Below are positions 59,411-64,000 of a stretch of 64,000 bases of DNA, piece after piece. How positions within the stretch are numbered: the stretch's first letter is position 1; every line of letters begins with the position of its first letter. The stretch covers positions 124,001 through 188,000 of the forward strand of contig CAJTMG010000002.1 in assembly GCA_910577405.1 (NCBI GenBank), given 5' to 3'. The notes under the pieces are model-generated. The model searched no databases. It was not told the origin of the DNA and saw only the letters and a list, made by a program, of their open reading frames with translations. The position numbers and the translations under genes are program-made. Origin of the DNA: an uncultured Oscillibacter sp. Lineage in GTDB: Bacteria > Bacillota > Clostridia > Oscillospirales > Oscillospiraceae.

Positions 59411-61438
59411 ATGTCTGCCCATAAGCATATAGACCGAATCTGTCTGGCGGCGGTGCTGATTTCTCTGCTGGCGGCGCTGGTGCTGTGCAGTCAGGGCGCG
59501 CGGTCCGAGGGCGCGGCGTTGGGATACGAGGCGCGGCTGTTCGATACCGGCCGGGTCCATACCATTGAAATTGTGATGGACGACTGGGACGGGTTTCTGG
59601 AGACCTGCGAAAATGAGGAATATGCCGCCTGCGCCGTGGTAATCGACGGGGAAGCCTATAAGAATGTCGGCATCCGGGCAAAGGGCAATACTTCGCTCAG
59701 CATGGTTTCCGCCATGGACAGCGACCGGTACAGTTTCAAGCTGGAGTTCGACCATTACGAGGCGGGACGCTCTTATTACGGCCTTGACAAGCTCTGTCTG
59801 AACAACATCATTCAGGACAATACCTATATGAAGGACTGCCTGACTTACCGGCTGATGGCAGATTTCGGAGTTGACGCGCCTCTGTGCAGTTACGTTTACA
59901 TCACCGTCAACGGCGAGGATTGGGGGCTGTATCTGGCGGCAGAGGGCGTAGAAGAGGGCTATATGCAGCGTACCGGAAAGACCCGCGGGAATCTGTATAA
60001 GCCCGACAGTCTCAGTATGGGCGGCGGCAGAGGCAATGGCCGGGGCTTCAACATGGACGGCCTGGATTGGGATGAAGAGGGCGCCCCGGCATTTGGGGAC
60101 TTCCAGCCTGGAGAGAGACCGGACAGAGGGATGAATTCCCCCGATCAGCCCGCCGTACCGGAAGAGGGCGCGGGAAATGGGAACAGCAGCCAACCCGATC
60201 AGCCCGCCGTACCGGAAGAGAGCGCGGGAAATGGGAATAGCAGCCAACCCGAACAGCCCGCCGTACCGGAAGAGAGCGCGGGAAACGAAAGCGGCTTTCC
60301 GGTCCCCGGAGAAATGCCCGAACCGCCGGATTTTGCCGGAGGCGGTATGGGAGCGGCGGACGTAAAGCTGCAATACACGGACGACGACCCGGAGAGCTAT
60401 GCCAATATTTTTGAGAGCGCTAAGACTGCGGTAACGGACGCGGACGAGGAACGGCTGATAGAGGCGCTGAAAAAACTGGGGGAAGGGGACCCGTCGGCGT
60501 TGGATATAGAGCAGGTTCTGCGTTACTTTGTGGTGCATAATTACGTCTGCAACGGCGACAGCTACACCGGCAGTATGGTCCACAACTACTATCTTTATGA
60601 GGAAGAAGGCCGTCTGTCCATGATCCCCTGGGACTATAATCTGGCTTTCGGGACGTTCCAGGCTCAGGACGCGCCGGCGATGGTAAACGACCCCATAGAC
60701 ACGCCTCTGTCCGTAACCGGCGGCGGGGACCGTCCTATGTTCGATTGGATAACCGGCAGTACGGCGTATACGGAGCTGTACCATCAGTATTTCGCGGAAT
60801 TTCTGGAAACTGCGGACCCCGCCGGGCTGATTGCGGAAATGTCCGAACTGATAGCGCCGTATGTGGAAAAGGACCCGACGAAATTCTGCACCTACGAAGA
60901 ATTTCAGACAGGCGTACAGACCCTGACGGAGTTTTGCCGCCTGCGTACGGAGAGCGTGGCCGGACAGCTTGCCGGTACGATTCCAGCGGATTCCGACGGA
61001 CAGACCGCAGAGCCGTCCGCGCTGGTTGACGCATCGGGCTTGAAGCTGTCGGAAATGGGGACGATGAATCATGGCGGCGGGCGAAGCAGAGACGCGTTCG
61101 GACCCAACGCCGGAACAGCCCCGCAAGCCGAAGGGGAGGACCCAGCAAACAGCAAAGTCCCAGCAATGAACGCCGATTCAGGTGAAAGAGACGGTCTGGC
61201 AGCGCCCACAGCCCCGCAAGCCGAAGGGGAGGACCCTGCAAACAGCAAAGTCCCAGCAATGAACGCCGTTCCGCCTACAGGAGGAATCCCTGACCGCACT
61301 GCATTCAATGGTGCTCCAGGCGGGTTCAGGGAAGAGACGGCGGCGGGTCCGGAGGCGCTGATTCTCCTGGGCGTGTCCGCGGCGATTCTTCTTGTCGGAA
61401 TCCTGCTGGTAAAACGATACCGCCGCTGGGGAGGGTAA
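59411..61438 (+). CDS. CotH-family protein kinase-like surface protein
   Basis: The 675-residue protein has an N-terminal signal/anchor (about 10-28), a CotH domain split by a low-complexity insertion, and a C-terminal membrane helix (about 650-668) followed by KRYRRWGG. CotH signatures are GIRAKGNTSL, RYSFKLEFDHYEAGRSYYGL, then DKLCLNNIIQDNTYMKDCLT, NGEDWGLYLAAEGVEEGYM, and the metal-binding IPWDYNLAFGTF. CotH in spores phosphorylates coat proteins. The two repeats (60141-60290, 61115-61268) are Pro/Glu/Asn-rich spacers. It lies 14 bases after DUF4956. Confidence 0.9.
   Translation: MSAHKHIDRICLAAVLISLLAALVLCSQGARSEGAALGYEARLFDTGRVHTIEIVMDDWDGFLETCENEEYAACAVVIDGEAYKNVGIRAKGNTSLSMVSAMDSDRYSFKLEFDHYEAGRSYYGLDKLCLNNIIQDNTYMKDCLTYRLMADFGVDAPLCSYVYITVNGEDWGLYLAAEGVEEGYMQRTGKTRGNLYKPDSLSMGGGRGNGRGFNMDGLDWDEEGAPAFGDFQPGERPDRGMNSPDQPAVPEEGAGNGNSSQPDQPAVPEESAGNGNSSQPEQPAVPEESAGNESGFPVPGEMPEPPDFAGGGMGAADVKLQYTDDDPESYANIFESAKTAVTDADEERLIEALKKLGEGDPSALDIEQVLRYFVVHNYVCNGDSYTGSMVHNYYLYEEEGRLSMIPWDYNLAFGTFQAQDAPAMVNDPIDTPLSVTGGGDRPMFDWITGSTAYTELYHQYFAEFLETADPAGLIAEMSELIAPYVEKDPTKFCTYEEFQTGVQTLTEFCRLRTESVAGQLAGTIPADSDGQTAEPSALVDASGLKLSEMGTMNHGGGRSRDAFGPNAGTAPQAEGEDPANSKVPAMNADSGERDGLAAPTAPQAEGEDPANSKVPAMNAVPPTGGIPDRTAFNGAPGGFREETAAGPEALILLGVSAAILLVGILLVKRYRRWGG
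60141..60290 (+). repeat. 54-base coding repeat in the cotH-like gene
   Basis: Almost three copies encoding QPAVPEESAGNGNSSQPD inside the CotH domain insertion. Confidence 0.85.
61115..61268 (+). repeat. 93-base-spaced direct repeat near the end of the cotH-like gene
   Basis: Two 61-base copies (61115-61175 and 61208-61268) differ at one base and encode TAPQAEGEDPANSKVPAMNA in the linker before the C-terminal membrane helix. Confidence 0.9.
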
Positions 61439-61843
61439 GAACGGCGTACAGGACGATGGAAAGCCTTCGGAGGGACGTTCTTCCGGAGGCTTTTCTGGAT
61501 TCCATACAGACTGCGGGCACAGGGCGGCAAAAACAGGCTCACCGCAAGATATTATAAAAAATGGCCCCTGACTTTGACGGATTCATCAAAAACAAGGGTC
61601 GGTTTTTGTAGGAACTCATAATAACCCGATTTTCTCAAGCCAATAAAAACACCGTCTTTTGTCCGGAACAGCCGGTTTGCGGAATTTTTGAAGCATAAAT
61701 TCAACCGCGGCCATAGGAATTTACGGCAAATCCAAAAAGAAGACAAGATCGTGAAAGAAATCCAGGTACAGCGGCGTTATAATAGCGTCAGCAAAACCCA
61801 AGAGCTACAAAACAAAATGATACAGAAAGGAACGGTGTAACAC
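61439..61843. other. Intergenic region before the micro-ORF pair
   Basis: It holds the terminator at 61460 and a perfect TATAAT (61778-61783) 61 bases before the first micro-ORF; the -35 is not recognisable. Base use is more AT-rich than the flanks. A minus-strand open frame (61552-61746) lacks support. Confidence 0.45.
61460..61495 (+). terminator. Terminator of the VTC-DUF4956-CotH operon
   Basis: Arms 61460-61471 and 61482-61493 pair over 12 positions with one G-U pair and a 10-base loop, followed by TTTCTGG. Confidence 0.8.
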
Positions 61844-61918
61844 ATGAATAAAGTAAAAGCCTTTTTTAACTGCCTGGTTGCGCTCCATTACGCCGACCTC
61901 GCCAACGGCCTCCGCTAA
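61844..61918 (+). CDS. Micro-ORF 1: 24-residue peptide, paralogue of the next
   Basis: The frame reads MNKVKAFFNCLVALHYADLA and NGLR. AAAGGA lies about 13 bases before the ATG. Residues 4-19 match the second micro-ORF in pattern ([VL]K.FFN.LVA[LI]H.A[DE]L). It has one Cys (10) and one His (15), and a mostly hydrophobic amphipathic helix with basic ends. I do not recognise the family; a membrane-active, signalling or leader peptide are all possible. Confidence 0.6.
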   Translation: MNKVKAFFNCLVALHYADLANGLR

Positions 61919-61964
61919 GGAACGGCCTGAAATACATCTTTTAGAATAAAAGGAGATTTTTGCT

Positions 61965-62042
61965 ATGTACGGACTGAAACAGTTCTTTAACGCTCTGGTA
62001 GCCATTCACTGCGCCGAGCTCAGCACCCTGAAACGCGCCTGA
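61965..62042 (+). CDS. Micro-ORF 2: 25-residue peptide, paralogue of micro-ORF 1
   Basis: The frame reads MYGLKQFFNALVAIHCAELS and TLKRA, with a strong AAAAGGAG site eight bases before the ATG. The shared core with micro-ORF 1 and the conserved spacing (46 bases between the genes) argue for duplication and coding. Cys16 and His15 are next to each other here. A strong terminator follows 11 bases after the stop, so the pair forms its own short transcript. Confidence 0.65.
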   Translation: MYGLKQFFNALVAIHCAELSTLKRA

Positions 62043-62053
62043 TTGTACCCCCC

Positions 62054-62098
62054 AAAAAGTCCTGTGGAACGGCTTGGCTGAACCACGGGGCTTTTTTT
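62054..62098 (+). terminator. Terminator of the micro-ORF pair
   Basis: Arms 62054-62067 and 62083-62096 pair over 14 positions with two G-U pairs and a 15-base loop, followed by a T-run. Confidence 0.85.
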
Positions 62099-62110
62099 CA
62101 TTTCCGGCAT

Positions 62111-62152
62111 AAAAAGACGCCGGAGACCAGAGCAGAACACCCCAGTCCCCGG
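62111..62152 (-). terminator. Probable terminator of the permease gene
   Basis: On the minus strand CCGGGGAC (62145-62152) pairs with GTCTCCGG (62120-62127) except one position; CGTCTTTTT follows. It lies 16 bases after the permease stop. Confidence 0.55.
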
Positions 62153-62168
62153 ACGAATCACAGACGGA

Positions 62169-63512
62169 TTACTGCGCGTCCTTGACGATATCCATATTTT
62201 TCGGCAAAACCAGGCTGAGGATAATGGACACAACAAAGACCACAGCAACGACATTGGAAGCGAAAACAGACTTGATGGTTTCAGGGAAGATATTCCAGAT
62301 ATCGGCCTCTGTGGTAGCAGTGAAGCCAATGCCGACCGCCAGGGAAAGGGAAGCGATGGTAATATTCCGCTGAGAGAAGCCGCAGTCTGCAATCATACGC
62401 ATACCGGAGACGACGATAGAGCCGAACATCATGATGGTGCAGCCGCCCAGTACGGATTCCGGAAGGGACGCGAAGAAATTCCCCACCGGCGGCAGAAGGC
62501 TGGCAAGAATCATGCAGGCCGCGCCGGTCATAATGGTAAAGCGGTTCACCACCTTGGTCATGGCGACAAGGCCCACATTCTGGGAGAAGCTGGTAACGGG
62601 CGGGCAGCCAAACAGGCCGGAGACACAGGAGGCGTAGCCGTCGCAGGCCAGGGAGCCGGAAATTTCACGGCTGGTAATCTCCCTGTCCAGTCCTCCGGAG
62701 ACCAGCGCGGAGGTATCGCCAATGGTTTCCGCCGCAGAGACGAGGAAGATGATGCAGACAGAGATGATCGCGCCCAGGTTGAACTCCGGCAGATAGGGCA
62801 GCGGCCGGGGCAGGGCAATCAGACCGCCGGAGAGCAGCGTGCTCAGATCCACCTTGCCCATAAGCACCGCCGCCGCGTAGCCCGCAAGCAGCCCCGCCAG
62901 AACGTTGAGCTGCTTGAGGTAGCCCTTGGCCAGCGCGTTCCAGACCAGACAGACGATCAGGGTAAAGAGGCCCAGCAGGAGATTCTGCGCGGAGCCGAAG
63001 TCCTCCACATAGCCCCCGCCGAAAGAACGGGTGCCGACGGTAAAGAGAGAGAAGCCGATGGCCGTAACCACAGACGCGGCCACAATCGGCGTAATCAGCC
63101 TGCGCCAGTAGTTTGCCAGAAGCCCCAGGGTGCCCTCCATCAGACCGCCCACGATGACCGCGCCAATCACGGAAGGGTATCCGTAATTCGAGGCAACGGT
63201 GCTCAGAACGGCCACAAACGTAAAGCTGACGCCCATGACCACCGGCAGACGGGAACCGACGTGCCAGACGGGATAGAGCTGAATCAGCGTGGCAATACCG
63301 GCGATAAACATGGCGTTTTGCAGCAGCACGGCTAAGCTGGAGGTGTCCAGTCCCGCGGCTCCGGCAATGATGGTGATGGGCGCCAGATTGGAGACGAACA
63401 TAGCCAGAATATGCTGCAAGCCAAAGGGGACCGCTTTTGCGATGGGGACCCGCCCGTCCAGACGGTAGATGTTCTCAATGCTGATGTTCTGGGGTTTTGA
63501 TGTCGTTTTCAT
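62169..63512 (-). CDS. NCS2-family purine/uracil permease
   Basis: Nucleobase:cation symporter of 447 residues with about 13 to 14 membrane helices. Family segments: VPFGLQHILAMFVSNLAPIT near the N-terminus, SRLPVVMGVSFTFVAVLSTV, and the signature SAAETIGDTSALVSGGLDRE followed by GYASCVSGLFGCPPVTSFSQ and NVG. Substrate (xanthine, uric acid or uracil) cannot be fixed, though the ETIGD and TSFSQN motifs favour the xanthine/urate branch. AAAGGAAAGG precedes the ATG. Confidence 0.93.
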   Translation of the reverse strand: MKTTSKPQNISIENIYRLDGRVPIAKAVPFGLQHILAMFVSNLAPITIIAGAAGLDTSSLAVLLQNAMFIAGIATLIQLYPVWHVGSRLPVVMGVSFTFVAVLSTVASNYGYPSVIGAVIVGGLMEGTLGLLANYWRRLITPIVAASVVTAIGFSLFTVGTRSFGGGYVEDFGSAQNLLLGLFTLIVCLVWNALAKGYLKQLNVLAGLLAGYAAAVLMGKVDLSTLLSGGLIALPRPLPYLPEFNLGAIISVCIIFLVSAAETIGDTSALVSGGLDREITSREISGSLACDGYASCVSGLFGCPPVTSFSQNVGLVAMTKVVNRFTIMTGAACMILASLLPPVGNFFASLPESVLGGCTIMMFGSIVVSGMRMIADCGFSQRNITIASLSLAVGIGFTATTEADIWNIFPETIKSVFASNVVAVVFVVSIILSLVLPKNMDIVKDAQ

Positions 63513-63622
63513 ACGCGCCTTTCCTTTCTCCGTATACAGTTTGTCGGACTTCCCTGTAAAGCCCGGACGCGGTGGCAGCTTCCTCCTTTCCCTTGTGAAT
63601 TTTGCATATAGCTTTCCAATTT
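63513..63622 (-). promoter_or_regulatory. Untranslated leader of the permease gene
   Basis: About 105 bases separate the promoter from the start codon. The leader can form a hairpin (GGGCTT with AAGTCC) and has a purine-rich AAGGGAAAGGAGGAAG stretch. I compared it by eye with purine, PRPP and cobalamin riboswitch cores and saw no convincing match. Confidence 0.35.
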
Positions 63623-63651
63623 ATTGTAACGCATTTTTACAGCGCTGTCAA
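63623..63651 (-). promoter_or_regulatory. Sigma-A promoter of the permease gene
   Basis: TTGACA (63646-63651), exactly 17 bases, TACAAT (63623-63628): close to consensus. Confidence 0.85.
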
Positions 63652-63672
63652 ACAAAAAATCAGTTTGCCTAA

Positions 63673-63948
63673 AAAATTTTCTGTCTGGAATCCCGGGCGT
63701 TCATCTGCGTTGACCCTGAAACCGCCGTTCTCGGAGCGGCCTTTCACACGTTTGAATGGCTGTTTGTCAGAGCTGCCCCAGTGCTCCTGATCGCCGCGGG
63801 CATTGGAATTTTCCTGGTACACAGAAAAGAGCAAAACGATACAGGCCGCCATCCTGAACAGGGAAATGAAAAAGAAGGGGCTTGCGCGGAAGGGGAAGTT
63901 CTGGTATACTATAGAGGAAGAAATAACCTCCGGGGACGGGGGCAGTGA
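63673..63948 (+). other. Open frame without a start codon, possible gene remnant
   Basis: Ninety-one codons are open with protein-like composition, including a membrane-helix-like stretch (LFVRAAPVLLIAAGIGIFLV) followed by a charged tail. There is no ATG, GTG or TTG before mid-frame and no ribosome site. It may be a decayed gene or chance; a promoter-like sequence lies inside it. Confidence 0.25.
63882..63910 (+). promoter_or_regulatory. Candidate promoter of the last gene
   Basis: TTGCGC (63882-63887), 17-base spacer, TATACT (63905-63910), about 66 bases before the ATG at 63976. Confidence 0.5.
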
Positions 63949-63975
63949 AGATCAGACACAAAGAGGTGTTTTGTT

Positions 63976-64000
63976 ATGATTAACGGGATCATGAGCGCCG
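63976..64000 (+). CDS. Start of a gene cut by the right edge
   Basis: An ATG with AAAGAGGTG ten bases upstream and a promoter 66 bases away opens MINGIMSA before the window ends. Too short to identify. Confidence 0.5.

Noticed and set aside
61552..61746. Minus-strand open frame of 64 codons before the micro-ORFs
   Set aside because: No ribosome site or promoter, and no recognisable sequence.
63513..63622. Known riboswitch in the permease leader
   Set aside because: No match by eye to purine, cobalamin or PRPP riboswitch cores; kept only as an unassigned leader.

Overview
The window is GC-rich bacterial DNA from a motile, low-branching Gram-positive anaerobe, most likely a member of the Clostridia close to the Oscillospiraceae. 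I infer this from four things: a Bacillus/Clostridium-type fla/che operon (FliY, CheC, CheD, CheV, FlbD, FlhO/FlhP-like rod proteins, no L- or P-ring genes), a VTC-DUF4956-CotH cluster, a Spo0A-like DNA-binding domain, and frequent TTG starts behind strong Shine-Dalgarno sites. No rRNA, insertion sequence, prophage or CRISPR array is visible.

Bases 1-27770. A response-regulator gene (minus strand, cut by the left edge) is divergent from a 26.7-kb plus-strand flagellar/chemotaxis operon: flgB-flgC-fliE-fliF-fliG-fliH-fliI-fliJ-fliK-flgD-(flagellar operon protein)-flgE-flbD-motA-motB-fliM-fliY-cheY-fliO-fliP-fliQ-fliR-flhB-flhA-sigD-flgF/flgG-like-flgG-cheC-cheD-cheV-HDOD/EAL-like. It builds the basal body, export gate, hook, stators and switch, the sigma factor for late genes, and the CheY-P phosphatase/adaptation module. 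Compared with the classic order, fliL, flhF, flhG, cheA, cheB and cheW are absent from their usual places.

Bases 27771-40721. A minus-strand ParA/Soj-like plus ComFB-domain pair is followed by late flagellar genes (fliD, fliS, a FliT-like chaperone), an orphan FtsE-like ATPase and a chemoreceptor. Next come an FtsA/PilM-like ATPase with extra C-terminal domains, a Lys/Ala-rich single-pass membrane protein, and on the minus strand a Hsp100/Clp-like ATPase.

Bases 40857-57424 are mostly minus strand. They hold an RluA-type pseudouridine synthase, a BceS/BceR-like two-component pair with a duplicated promoter, an ECF sigma factor with a membrane-anchored partner, a plus-strand glycogen-debranching enzyme, YbaK, an EamA transporter, a MmcQ/YjbR protein, uvrB, radC, a broken Spo0A-C-like gene, tRNA-Pro(UGG), an O-antigen-ligase-like protein, a glycosyltransferase and a 49-residue unknown.

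Bases 58000-64000 hold the plus-strand VTC-DUF4956-CotH operon, two tiny paralogous ORFs (24 and 25 codons) with their own terminator, an NCS2 purine/uracil permease on the minus strand, and the first codons of one more gene. The most novel-looking items are the twin micro-ORFs, the Spo0A-C-like gene with an in-frame stop, the ParA-ComFB pair inside the flagellar locus, and the FliY protein with three repeated CheY-binding-like peptides.
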